A stretch of DNA of 64,000 nt from Cunninghamella blakesleeana. Its lineage: Eukaryota > Mucoromycota > Mucoromycetes > Mucorales > Cunninghamellaceae. Below the pieces are notes generated by a model that saw nothing but the letters and a program-made list of their open reading frames with translations, made no database searches and had not been told where the DNA came from. A program made the translations under genes and the position numbers. Shown here piece after piece: positions 22,121 to 33,492 of the stretch (positions are counted from its first letter, which is position 1; every line of letters begins with the position of its first letter). Where the stretch lies: contig JAFCIZ010000006.1 of assembly GCA_017871115.1 (NCBI GenBank), positions 3,162,001 to 3,226,000 of the forward strand, written 5' to 3'.

Positions 22121-24539
22121 ATTAAAAAAATATCTCTGGTATATACCTCTAAATATTTGATATGATATTATAGACCTATTAAGTAAAAGAAAGTAGAATA
22201 TAAATTAATAAACTATCTGTAATTCATGCTTTGTTTATATGGAAAATATATAGTTTATTCTTGGATGTAAATTAATATCTTTTTTTTTTTCTTTTTTTTT
22301 TTTCTTTTTGCCATTAACAACAATTATTTCCACTTTGGTTTATGGAATGACCATTTGGAACATGAATTAAAATAAAAATTAATAAAACAAAGTAAAAAAA
22401 ATCACCTTTTTATCATGCTCTTTATGGATATTTTAACACCTGCTATTTCATCATCTCTATCATCATTTCCGACGTTTTATGCAACGATAGCTTCTAGTAT
22501 ACCTTCATAAATTCAAAATTAATAATCTATTTTATACCATTAGAATCAAAAATACCTTATTTTTTTAATATATAAATAAAATAAACTAATAAATTAATAG
22601 TAACTGGATTTAACATTATATAAAAGATATATTGAAAGCATGGTTGATAATACTATATATTCAACAATTCATAAAAACATAAATCTTTATTAAGGATACA
22701 ATAATGAAATTAATAATGTAACGAATGGCTATCGAATTCATCATCGTCAAAAGATGCCTAACAGTTTATAGGAAGAGGTAAGCCTGATTATAGTATTTAT
22801 CAGAATAGCTTTTTACCTTTCTTGTAACACTTTATAGCAATAATAGTTACAGTATCGAATGAGGTAATAATCATCTTGAATTAAATATACTATTTTCACA
22901 TTTTCAGCTTAGTATATATAAATATATTATTTTATTATCTTGGTTAATGTTTATTTATTTTTATCTATTAAAAAGTTCTTCCAAGTTGTTTTTCTATGCA
23001 ATGTTATCCTTTTATTTATTTTTTTAAATATATAAAAGAGCATTAATTTCTATATATTTTTAGGATATTTTATACATATAAATCATTGGTGCGTTATATT
23101 AGTTTAACTTGTATTTAATCAAGTTTATATTATGAAATATTAATGATAAAGCATCTATAACTAAAATAAAATAAAAAGTTGTCACGGAATATATCAAATA
23201 TTTGAAAATCACGAAAAAATGTGCTTTACGATTCGTTTTTAAATTTTAAATTTTGTATTTTTATTACAAATTAATTATTTCTAAATACTATTAGTAATAA
23301 GGGAATGAACAATGTTATTTTTCATATATATTATTTCATAAAGATGATTGAAAGAGAAGACAAAAGATTTTTTTAGAAAAATTAGACGTATATACATTTC
23401 ATATGCAATTAATAAAAAATCAATTTTTTATGCAACTCCCATCTAATTAATTTGAATTTAAATAAATGATGTATATAAATCTACTTTAAATAAATATATT
23501 ATGATATAAAGTAATATTATATTGGAAAACTAATCATTTCTGAAAGTTCCTGAAAGCTTCTGAAAGAAAAAAAACTGAATTAAATTTTTTTGCCTAATAA
23601 AAGAGATACATAATCTGAATTAGCATTTTTACTTAATAAAAGATGTATATAATCTTGATTGCTCTTAAATCCCTTTTTCAGCGATGATTTTTTAAAATAT
23701 TAAATTTATACAGAATGAGCAAATTCTTGATAACTTAAATTTGGTTTTAAATATAATTTTTTTAAAAAATAATAGTAATATTATCTTCATCTAATTAAAA
23801 AGCAGTAATAAGTTAAATATGGTTAGTTATTTATCTTATTAAATAAAATAGTTAAATGTCTTTTTTTCTATTAATAATTATTTTCTACAACTCCCACTCC
23901 ATCTTCTTCATCACCCTCTACTTCGCACCCAACATAATCATCATCGTTATCACTCTCTCCCGAAGTTTTATATTTCGATTTGATCAGTTATTAATGAGAT
24001 ACTGTTAGTAATTTATGATTCATGACTTTCATAAATGAGCAAACATAATTTTAATTTTTTTGCATCTTCTGTGCTATTCATGATTGGGAGGTTTCGATCT
24101 TCATAAGCTTTTATAGGTAAAAAAAACTAAAAAATAGCTTTTTTTTGAAACTCAAAAAAAAAATAGCTTATTTTTTAAACACAAATAATTTACATGAATT
24201 TAAAAACTATACCCAAGAATTTTCTTTTTCTTTTTTTCTTTTTCTTTTTAAAAAACATATATAAATCAGTATAAGCTTGTTAATATGTACTCTAAAAACA
24301 ATTAGAGTAAATACATGTCTTTAATAACACAATTTTTCTTTAATTATTATCATACTGATTCCTTTTAAAAAAAAAGATATTCATGAATATGAACTGTATT
24401 AAAAAATTAAATAATCAAAGAGTAGTGTGGCCATTGATAATGATAATATAAAGCCACCTAAACTGGAAAAGGAAAAAGATAAAGAAGAAAAAAAAATGAT
24501 TATTTAATTGAAAAAAGAAATAAGCTGTAAGCATGACCT
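22121..24539. other. Decayed AT-rich region with coding relics
   Basis: No intact gene. Short peptide-like islands appear. On the plus strand, 22314-22370 reads NNYFHFGLWNDHLEHELK then a stop, and 22414-22510 opens with an ATG reading MLFMDILTPAISSSLSS. On the minus strand, about 23880-23970 reads an acidic TSGESDNDDDYVGCEVEGD segment. A run TTC-GAA-TTC-GAA near 23538-23564 looks like a heat shock element but has no gene beside it. I read this as old pseudogenes or mobile-element debris. Confidence 0.4.
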
Positions 24540-25200
24540 TTCATTAGCGATATGATTACTTAATAAACTAACTGATATATCAGTTTTTATATATAGCCGT
24601 ATTATTGATGTTAATACGGATCTGTTTCTGTTTTCGATGGTATGGCTTGAAGAAAATTTTATTTAAAACAACTATTTTATACCGGCCACTTTACATATTT
24701 TTTTTAGCCGATGCGACAGCAAAGAAAATGGGATGATGACCAGGCTTTGCTTTTATCATATACTATAAAAAATATTACTACGTAGAAGCAAAAAACCAAA
24801 GTTCTTCTACTTGGAGTTAATGGCATTGTTATAAATCTTTTATCCATTGTTTTTGTAGTGGTAATGATAGACGATAAAGAGTATTGTAGTCATTTTTTTA
24901 ATAAAAAAAAAAACTAAATAATTAAACTTTTATTTACAGTAATTTTAATATACCAATAAATTTTATTTAGATTAAATCCCCTAGAAAAAGCTATAGACAT
25001 TATTAGCAATCAACTTGAAGATAATGAAAATAATGACTAATATTAATACTACCGGAACTTTACAGGTAAGTATCTTGATTGGGATCAAATTATTCAATCT
25101 ATAAATGATATTATTGATACAAGAGATACCTCTCGGCCGGTGTATATGCTCTTATTCAAGATTTTTTTTTCAAGTTATTATAATAAATAGCAAAATAAAT
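24540..25200 (+). pseudogene. Degenerate coding remnant, unknown family
   Basis: Several plus-strand segments read as protein but are broken by stops: IDVNTDLFLFSMVWLEEN near 24607, QQRKWDDDQALLLSYTIKNI near 24718, LNPLEKAIDIISNQLEDN near 24974, and GKYLDWDQIIQSINDIID then TRDTSRPVYMLL near 25067. The last two lie in one frame separated by two stop codons. Codon choice is less A/T-driven than the flanks, supporting a former gene. I could not assign a family. Confidence 0.4.
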
Positions 25201-25821
25201 AGTCTCATGTGTATTTTGAATATGGAAATATGAGTACATTTTTATAGTATATCTATTATATTCTATGACTATTTTATTTTAAAGCTATTCAGAATGCTCA
25301 TTGATTTATTTAATCTAACTAAATCCTCAAAAACTTTTCTGGGGTTTTTTCAGGTTTTTTCAAGCAATTTCAGTTAAAGGGTAGCCTGAAAGCCTGACAC
25401 TCTGAATATGACTGAAATCCTCTCAGAAAAAAATGATTTTCCGATATATAGAAACAAAGTGTTTATAAGGAGTATATATGTAGGATTTTCATGATTTGAG
25501 TTACATCATTCTTTAAAAGACAAGAGCCTATTTTTAAAGTTAATAGCTTTTTTTATTTTTTTAATTTTATTTTCTATAAAGCATCTACATATATATATAA
25601 TAAGAGCTTCAATTTTTATTTCAGTTTTATTTAGTATTTTTTTTTTTAAATAGTTATTTAAAAATACATCTAATCCTTTTTTTATGCATCAAAATGAAAA
25701 AAGAAAATAAGAAAAAATAAAATTAGTGATGTATAATAAATGAATAACCTAGGGTATATCAATATAAATATAATAATTATAATAATAAAGGTTTTAAGGG
25801 TAAGCATATAATATATAAATT
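25201..25821. other. AT-rich spacer beyond the remnant
   Basis: No frame is supported. It includes a T/C/A-rich stretch near 25337-25400 with repeated TTTTTTCAG/CCTGAAAG words resembling those at 23540-23566, and the 3' flank of the minus-strand kinase gene. Confidence 0.4.
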
Positions 25822-28017
25822 CTACATGATTAATGGTTCATCACTATTGGATAATCTATTTAAATGAAGGTACGCATCGGTTCCATACCTATAAAAGGGA
25901 AAAAAATAACAGAAAAAAATAAAACAGAAAAAAAAATTAGATTCAAACGCACTACCCTTTTACTTTTACTCTTTTTATGTCTATTATATTACCCTTCCAT
26001 GGAAATAAGTTTCAAATCACCACCGAAATACCGAGCATACTAATATAATATACATATAAGTAAAATTAAAATGATAATATTAATATTAATATATAACAAG
26101 TCTATGATAACAATAATTGAAATAATAATGATGAAATTATTTTAAAATTACCAAGCGAGAAGTAGGTAATCCATAGCCAAAGCCAGCCATAGGAGCTTTA
26201 AATTCCGTTTTATTAAATTCAGGTTCTAATTCTTGTACTTTAGCCGTTGTATACTAAATTAAAATATATAAACATTAAATAAAAAGTAAATCAATAATTC
26301 AATCAATAAAAACTGATAATAGTAGATCTTGATGATTTATATAAATATGTATCTCCTTTTTATTCTATTTACCATATAAGTCCAAACTACAGGAATAGCA
26401 GATCTTGGGATGCCTCCACCTTCATCAGAAATTTTAATTGTAATATCCTATTTATATGAATAAATAAATAAATATATAGGTAGATAAAGATAAATTAATA
26501 AAAATTTCTTTTCCTTTTTATATATATCTCTATAATTTTTATTTTAACTCCATATAATTGTATTATCATTATTATTATTTTTCAACTTGCTTCTTTTCCA
26601 TGAGCGATGACTAATTTAATAGGAGGATATTCATCTTCATAATCAGGACCATAGCGTTCAACAACGGCACGTAAAGAGTTTTTAAGTAATTCAAAGATCA
26701 TGTGATTTAAATGGGAGGGGACATACATGAATTCAATATCACTTGGGCAAAACATGCGGACATCGGGGGCCTTAAATAAACCATAATGATCTTCACAAAT
26801 AAATCTAGCATTGGCAATAGCATCCATAGCGATTTCTTTTATATTTGTTTTAGTACAAATCACACCTACATAATCATGACGAAAGGGGCCGCGATATAAT
26901 GCTGAATGCTGACCTATTAACATTCGAATTCCAATACGTGACATATAAAACCGATCTAAAAATTGTTGAACATCCGTATCGATCATATCTGATTGTAATT
27001 TCTCTTTGTATTCTAAAATCCCTTGTGCCATAGTGGTGACCACCGGGTCATGTCTTGTTTTAATCCCTTCTACTGTTTTTACAAAATCTTCTGTATATTT
27101 AATCATTTCTGGTGTACATTCCACGTGCTGAATATTATTATAATAACTATATATATATGTATATTTAAAAAAATAATAATAAGAATAATTATATATATAT
27201 ATCCTTCTCATATTATTCCAATTATTTTTTTTTTTTTTTTTTGGTTTTAGTTTTGATTTGATTTTACCGATGACCTATTGGGTAAGGTAAAGTAGGTGAA
27301 TTTCTTGGTTTTGGGAAGGTATGATTTGGTATGTGATCTTCGTGATCTTTGTATTTACGTTCTCCACGTTTAAATTGCTCCTTGATTTTACTTGATAATT
27401 TAGGTGGCGGCAATTCAATGAGTTCCTAAATGATTATATGTTCATGATAATAATAATAATAAAAAAGAGTTGGCATTTATTGATTCAATTTTCCTTTTCT
27501 TGCATTTTTATTATATTTGTGATTATCCATTATTTATTTTGTTTTATTTTACCTTAAAACTTTGCGCATACCAATTTTTTACTTTTATAATAGAAGGCAT
27601 GTCGGCAAAAAGGACTTCATCTAACTCCTTTACACGATGAGCTAATCGAATAGGTAGTTCCTCTAAATTTATAAAAACATGAATATATATATATTTATAT
27701 ATATATATATAATTAGGTGTTTTTATTTTAATAAAATTTACGCATGTTTTTATTACAACATTTTTTATATTGTTTATTTACCATGTAAAAATTGACTAGC
27801 TTTAAATAAAGTTGCTTTGGAAGGTTTTTGACCTTTAATAAAATAAAATAAAATGAAATAAAAGAATAAATATATATGTGGTATAAATAAGAACGCGTAA
27901 TAAAAAATAAAACAAAAATTTACCAAACATAACCATTTGTTTTAAAGAAACACCAGTTTGAGGAAAACGAGCAAAATATTTTATTTTTTCTACCAATTGT
28001 GGTGTGATTTGATACAT
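25822..28017 (-). CDS. Mitochondrial pyruvate/branched-chain dehydrogenase kinase (PDK family)
   Basis: Phosphorylates and inactivates the E1 subunit of a 2-oxoacid dehydrogenase in the mitochondrial matrix. Model: complement(join(25822..25888,25993..26039,26152..26253,26373..26447,26591..27146,27268..27425,27553..27662,27782..27832,27924..28017)), 419 aa, nine exons, all in phase. The N-terminal helical domain has KYFARFPQTGVSLKQMV, FLHEELPIRLAHRVKELD and NWYAQSFKELIELPPPKL. The GHKL ATPase part has the N box ELLKNSLRAV (about residue 287), G1 DEGGGIP, G2 GFGYGLPTSR and GYGTDA. FLDRFYMSRIGIRML and MAQGILEYK are family hallmarks. A fungal-type insert (about 50 aa) sits after PPPKL. Intron 5 uses a GC donor (GCAAGT). 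Exon 5 begins at TATAG|T rather than the nearer CAG, which would break the frame; this adds YYNNIQ. PDK versus BCKDK cannot be decided here. Confidence 0.92.
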
Positions 28018-29166
28018 TTTTTATTATTGTTGTTGTTTTTTTTTTGTTATTGTATTTATTATTATTATTTACATTCAGCTTTAAAGGAGAAGAGAAAAGA
28101 AAAAGATAGAGAAAAAGGAAATGGGAGAAAATAAATATATATATATATAAGCAAATAATTTTTATCCGGCAAAAATAATTGGCTGGTTCAATTTTTTTTT
28201 AAAATAAAGCGAGAACAAGAGTTATTTTGCATTTGCAAAAAAAAAAAGTAGAATGATTTTTTTTATTACATGTGAGCGAGTGAATGATAGTGCTTAAATA
28301 GTGTGTGAGAAAAATAAAAAATCAGACACTTTATTTTTTTAGTACGACAATGAAAAAAGTGAAGACTAGTTTTTTTTTTTTCTTATTGTTGTTTATTGTT
28401 CATAAACATATATATTACTCTAATATTTTTGAAAACTTTCATTTTTTCTCCCTTTCTCTCTCTCACTAGGAATGACAAGAAAGAATAGAAAACTTTTTCA
28501 TTTAATATCCGAAGATTGTCACATCAAACTTCCAAATATAGAACAGGCCCATTAATTGAATTTCCCTTAACAAGTGAACTTATTGCCGCGTGGCAGATAG
28601 TAAAAGTAAGTGGAAATAGATGCATTATTGCATAACAATTAGATGACACAACATGAAATTAAATGAATTCCTTTTTTATTATAACGTATTATTTTTATAA
28701 AATTCTATTAAAAAAATAAATCTTTGGTGCTAAATAATATAAAATGATGGTAAATGACGTATAAAACATAGTAGCGAGTTTGGTATTATATATGTATTCA
28801 TGTATAGGTATGTAGGTATATAGATATATAGATGTAAATATATATATAAATGTTTATTTATAATACATATTAATATGATCAATCAATAGAAAAAAATAAA
28901 GTTTGTAGGAGATTCAAACTACACTCTAAACTAAATTGTCGTCTCCGTTTATATATTTTTTTTTTTTCTTTTTGAATCTCCATTTTTTTTTTCCTTTTCT
29001 TTTTCCTTTTCTCTTTCTTTTTTCATTTTACTATTGTTATTATTATTATTATTACTATTATTTCATTCATTCATTCATTCCTTTTTATTTTATTTTTTTA
29101 GCTATATCATCTTTTTCAATTCAATAAATAATAAATAAATAAAGAACGAGATCACTTTTATTAATA
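28018..29166. other. Divergent intergenic region
   Basis: Sits between the kinase gene (-) and the methyltransferase gene (+), and presumably holds both promoters. It contains T-rich tracts, (TTA)n and (TTCA)n runs near 29035-29085, and a CT-rich initiator-like stretch near 28446-28470. No gene is seen. Confidence 0.5.
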
Positions 29167-29590
29167 ATGGGACAAAAATTATCCACCCATTATCGAAAAC
29201 ATAAACGATTCAATAAAAATAAAGAACGGCCGACAGATACATTATCAAAAACAAATAGTAGTAATGACAGTTTACAAACTTCAGCTTCAACAAAATGTGA
29301 ATTCAATGGAAGAAGTTATCATGATGCTAATTCTTCTTATTGGTTACCAAACGATGATGAAGAAAGTGATCGATTAACTGGGGTAATAATATATAATTAT
29401 TATAATTACAAATATAAATTTAAAGTTTGATATTTTTTTTATTTATCTCCTTTTTTTATTTATTTATTTATTTATTTATAAAACACCAGCAACACTTTGC
29501 CATTAAAACGTTATTTAATGGGTAAATATCAAAAATGGAAATTTTGTATGATAGACATATAAGTGAATACCATTATTTAATTATTTATTT

Positions 29591-29644
<54 letters not shown>

Positions 29645-30854
29645 TTATAGAAATATTGGTCAATGTGTTGAAAAATTGGTACCTTTAAAAACAAATGCCT
29701 ATGTATTAGATAGTAAATAAATAAAAATGAAAAGAAATGAAATAGTAGATAATATATATATATATATGTATATATACTGACATTTTTTTTTTTTATATAG
29801 TTGGTTGCGCTTCTGGATGCTGGTTATTAGATATGGCAACTGATTACCCAAATAGTCATTTTGTAGGCGTAGATATAAGTGAAACTTTTCCAAATAGTAT
29901 AAGGCCACCTAATACCACTTTTCAATTAGCAAATGTATTAGATGGTTTACCCTTTCCAAACGACACTTTTGATTTTATTAATTTAAGATTATTCATCTTG
30001 GCTATAAAAAAAGATCAATGGGAAGATGTTTTTAAAGAAATTTATAGAGTATTAAAACCTGGTGGTTGTTTTCAAGCTATTGAATGTGGTATGTTGGTAA
30101 GTTTTTAATTTTTTTTTAATTTTTTTTTTTTTTTAAATTTTTTTTTAAATTTTTTTTTTTTTTTTCTAAATTTTTTTTTTTTTAAATTTTTTTTTAATTT
30201 TTTTATTATTATTTATTAATTTGTTTATTTATTTAAATATAAAAATAATGGATTATAATTTTTTTATTTAACTTTATTATTATTATAAATATCATTATTA
30301 TTCAATTTTTATAGGAAGGTGGAACCGATTATGTAAAATGGGGAGCTGGTACTTGTAAGTATATCGTTTATTTTATTTAATTGATTATATATTATTGTTT
30401 TAATCACTTGATCTATTTTTTTTTTCTTAATATATATATATATTTGCTCATTCTATTTTTTTTTTTTTTTTTTTTTTTTTTGTATATATATATATATATG
30501 TATTTTAAAAAAATAGTCGAACAAGTCATTGCCAAAAGAGGTCAAGAACCATGGATTTCAATTAAAATACCAACAATATTAAATGATATGGAAGGTTTCC
30601 AAGTGGTTGAAACCAATCGAAAAATGATACCAATAGGCAATCAAAAAGATCGTTTATGTAAAGATTTCTTTTATGACATCATGATGATTTATAAAGCCGC
30701 CCACCCATTCATCATCGAAGATTTAGGGATCACATTAGAAGATTTCCCTAATTTTATAAATAGATTTATGCACGAATGTACATTACAACCTTGGCCACAA
30801 TGGTCTTTTATTTATTGTATTGCTCAAAAACAATTATCTGCATCCTTATCATAA
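29167..30854 (+). CDS. Class I SAM-dependent methyltransferase
   Basis: Model: join(29167..29382,29490..29521,29651..29712,29801..30096,30315..30354,30517..30854), 327 aa; exons 2 and 5 are only 32 and 40 nt, yet every phase fits. The SAM-binding motif I, VLDIGCASGCWLLDMA, is created across the exon 3/4 splice. Motif II acid: FVGVDISETFP. Then ANVLDGLPFPNDTFDFINLR, and the post-motif segment EIYRVLKPGGCFQAIE of Methyltransf_25/UbiE-type enzymes. The C-terminus ends SFIYCIAQKQ. The N-terminus begins MGQKLSTHYRKHKRF, matching MGxxxS plus basic residues, so N-myristoylation and membrane tethering are plausible (inference). Substrate unknown. Intron 2 contains a long (TTA)n run and intron 4 is almost pure T with short A breaks. 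Confidence 0.85.
29592..29643. repeat. (TTA)n microsatellite in an intron
   Basis: About 16-17 uninterrupted TAT/ATT triplets fill half of intron 2 of the methyltransferase gene (intron 29522-29650). A (TTTA)n/(TTTAT)n tract lies in the preceding intron. Confidence 0.85.
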
Positions 30855-31509
30855 ACCATATATATCATAAACCATTTAAAATAATAATAATAATATCTTC
30901 TTTCTTTGTGTATTTAAATTATAATAATAATAATAACCTATTAATCTACTGTTGCTCTACGTACGCATTTTTATAATTCTTGTTTCCTTTTTTTTTTTTA
31001 CTATTATTATTGTTATTATCATTTATTCTATCGCAAATCAATAAAAAAACATATATTCATATTTTGACATATTTATTATTAAAATAAGAAATAGATTAAA
31101 AATGAACATTAATTTTTTTATATGTTATTATTATTATTATCATTAATATGTATATGTAAGTAATTCCATCTTTTAAATTTTGTAAATTAAATGAATAATA
31201 ATAACAATAATAATAATAATAATAAAAATAAAAATAAAAATAGTAATAGTAAACTGTATATATGTATATATAAACAAAAGTGAACTAATCGAGATTAACA
31301 ATTTTTTTTCAAGAAATAAAATAAATAAATGTAAAAAGAATAACAGAAATTTTTTTTTATAGTAATATATAACATAATAATAACAACAGTAACAATAATA
31401 ATAGTATAAAAAGAATAAAAGAAAAAGAAAATTGGTTTACCTGAAAAAAAGAGAAAGAAAAGAAAAAAAGAATAGCTTCTAAAAGGTATAGAAAGGGAAT
31501 AGATGAACC
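30855..31509. other. Convergent intergenic spacer
   Basis: The 3' flanks of two convergent genes (methyltransferase + and heat shock factor -). AT-rich with (AAT)n, (AATAAC)n and short A runs. No RNA gene or ORF is supported. Confidence 0.5.
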
Positions 31510-32019
31510 TTATTTATGATATTTAGAAGGTGACGTATTAAAATGATGATGATGATGATGATGATGATGGTGGCTAGGAGGTGAAGTTGATCTAAAATGT
31601 GTTTGGCGTGAGGCATATATGTATTCTTCATCGGTCATAGGATTTAATAAAGGCGTGATATTACTTGTGCTACTTGTACCAACACCAATAGGTATAGATG
31701 ATCTTCTTTTGCGACGAGAAGGGGATGCTTGATTATCTAATGTAGATACTGAACTGATTGAAGCATTTTCACTAACATTCAAATGATGAGAAGAGATAAA
31801 TTCATCATCCGTCATAGGGTTCAATAACGGAGTGATGTTTGCCGTGCTACTTGTCCCAACGCCAATAGGTATAGACAATCTTCTTTTTAACCCTTTTTGG
31901 GGTGTAGGAGCATTTAATAATGTATCTGGTGGCTTCAAACGATCTAATGGGACAGAAACTGGTGTTGAGGGTGCTACTGGTGATGGATAAATAAAAGGCA
32001 ACAATGTATCAGATGCCGG

Positions 32020-32058
<39 letters not shown>

Positions 32059-33492
32059 CTGTTGTAGTTGCTGTTGTTGCTGTAGTTGTAGTTGTTGTTG
32101 TTGTTGTTGTTGTTGTTGTTGCTCCTGTTGTTGTTGATCTATATTATTTTTTTTAAAAAAAGAAATACACAGTGAATAACTAATAAAAGACGGTTGATTT
32201 TTTTTTACTCTTTTCGTTTATCATTTTCTTTTTGTTAGCTTACCTTTAGGTGTAATGATACCTATTAAATCTTGAATAACCTATATAAATAAGTATTTAT
32301 TAAAAAAAGAATAGAATGTCAATGCTCCTAAATCTCTAATTTCCATTAATTTTTTTTTGAATTAAACTATAATATATATATATCTTTTTTCGAACTAAAA
32401 AAAAAAGCTTACGTCGTGTTGTTTTTGAACTAAAGTTTTAACCGTTTGAATTTCATCAGTTAATGTAGATACTTTATGAATGACGTTTGATATTTGATCA
32501 CTCAGATGGTTAACACGAGTATCAATGACAGAATCATTATTGGAATTGTTATTATTTTGAGTATTACTATTATCAGAATTGCTATTACTGTTGTTATCAT
32601 GGTTTGTATTGGCAGCGTTATTTGTAGGTACGCCGGAAGGCTTAGTGGTTTTACGTTTAATATATGCCAAAGACTTGAAGTCACCTCGTTTGAAATGAGG
32701 ATGTTTAAAATCCCAAGTTTGACCAGAGGAATCATTCATTAGATTCGTATATACCATTTCATTAATCTTATTAAAACCATACACTATTAAAGATACAATA
32801 AAATTTAAAAATACGTATATATAGTTAGCTAGCTGGTTTTATATTTATTACTGTTATTAATACTATTATTATTACTGATATTACTAATATTATTATTATT
32901 ATTATAGTGTTCATAATATATATATTTTAAAAAAAACTTACTATTTAATTGACGAACAAAACTTTGCCAGTTATTATGTTTAAAGTATTTAGGCAATATT
33001 TCTTTTGAAAAGGCCACAGCATTTGTAACACTAAAGTATTCCCCATTTTCAGACCAACATAATAAGTTTTGTGTGTCATCTTCTAAGATTCTATTTTTCA
33101 TTATCAAAAAAAAAAAAAATAAAAATTAAAAAAAATAAAAAAAAAAATGGGTTTAAGAAAATTAATTATAAATAAAAATAAATGTATAATCTATTAATAT
33201 AATAACCACGTTTATGTTTGTATTCATTTTACTTGTAAAGTTTTCCAATGAAAGCTGGCTGTGTTCTTAAAACAGAAGAAAGTCCATAAGGATTAGATGA
33301 AGTTGATGCGTTTGTCGGATAAGATTGATTTTTAAATGCACTAATTGAAAAATAATAATAATAATAATATTAATAATAAATTCTAATGAATATTATAATT
33401 ATCAATAGTGTGTTTTTTCTTTTTTTCTTTTTTTAAATAAAGGGAAATAGTTTAATAAAAGAAATATTGTTAAATAGTTACATTTCACCCAT
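31510..33492 (-). CDS. HSF1: Heat shock transcription factor (HSF)
   Basis: Model: complement(join(31510..32138,32244..32280,32413..32783,32942..33090,33233..33340,33482..33492)), 434 aa, all phases continuous; exon 1 is only 11 nt (MGE plus two bases), the least certain part. The HSF DNA-binding domain (about residues 29-133) has PAFIGKLYKILED, LLCWSENGEYFSVTN and the recognition helix NWQSFVRQLNMYGFNKI, then FKHPHFKRGD. A hydrophobic-repeat coiled coil for trimerisation (HR-A/B) covers about 180-225 (LSDQISNVIHKVSTLTDEI and on). A poly-Gln tract (about 227-266) and a C-terminal regulatory region follow. That region holds two near-identical 30-residue units at 311-340 and 370-399, each starting RRxSIPIGVGTSST and ending NPMTD[DE]E[FY]I. 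A His run lies close to the C-terminus. There is no receiver domain, so it is not Skn7-type. Confidence 0.92.
32000..32138 (-). repeat. CAG/CAA triplet tract encoding poly-Gln in HSF
   Basis: A run of mixed CAA and CAG codons (read on the minus strand) encodes about 40 residues, nearly all Gln with a few Leu and one Glu. It opens exon 6 directly after the intron. Mixed codons suggest protein-level selection or old expansion rather than a fresh slippage event. Confidence 0.8.

Noticed and set aside
27131..27146. Nearer CAG acceptor for PDK exon 5 directly before the HVECTPEM segment
   Set aside because: It would put HVECTPEM out of phase with the upstream exon ending in CG; the upstream TATAG acceptor keeps the frame.
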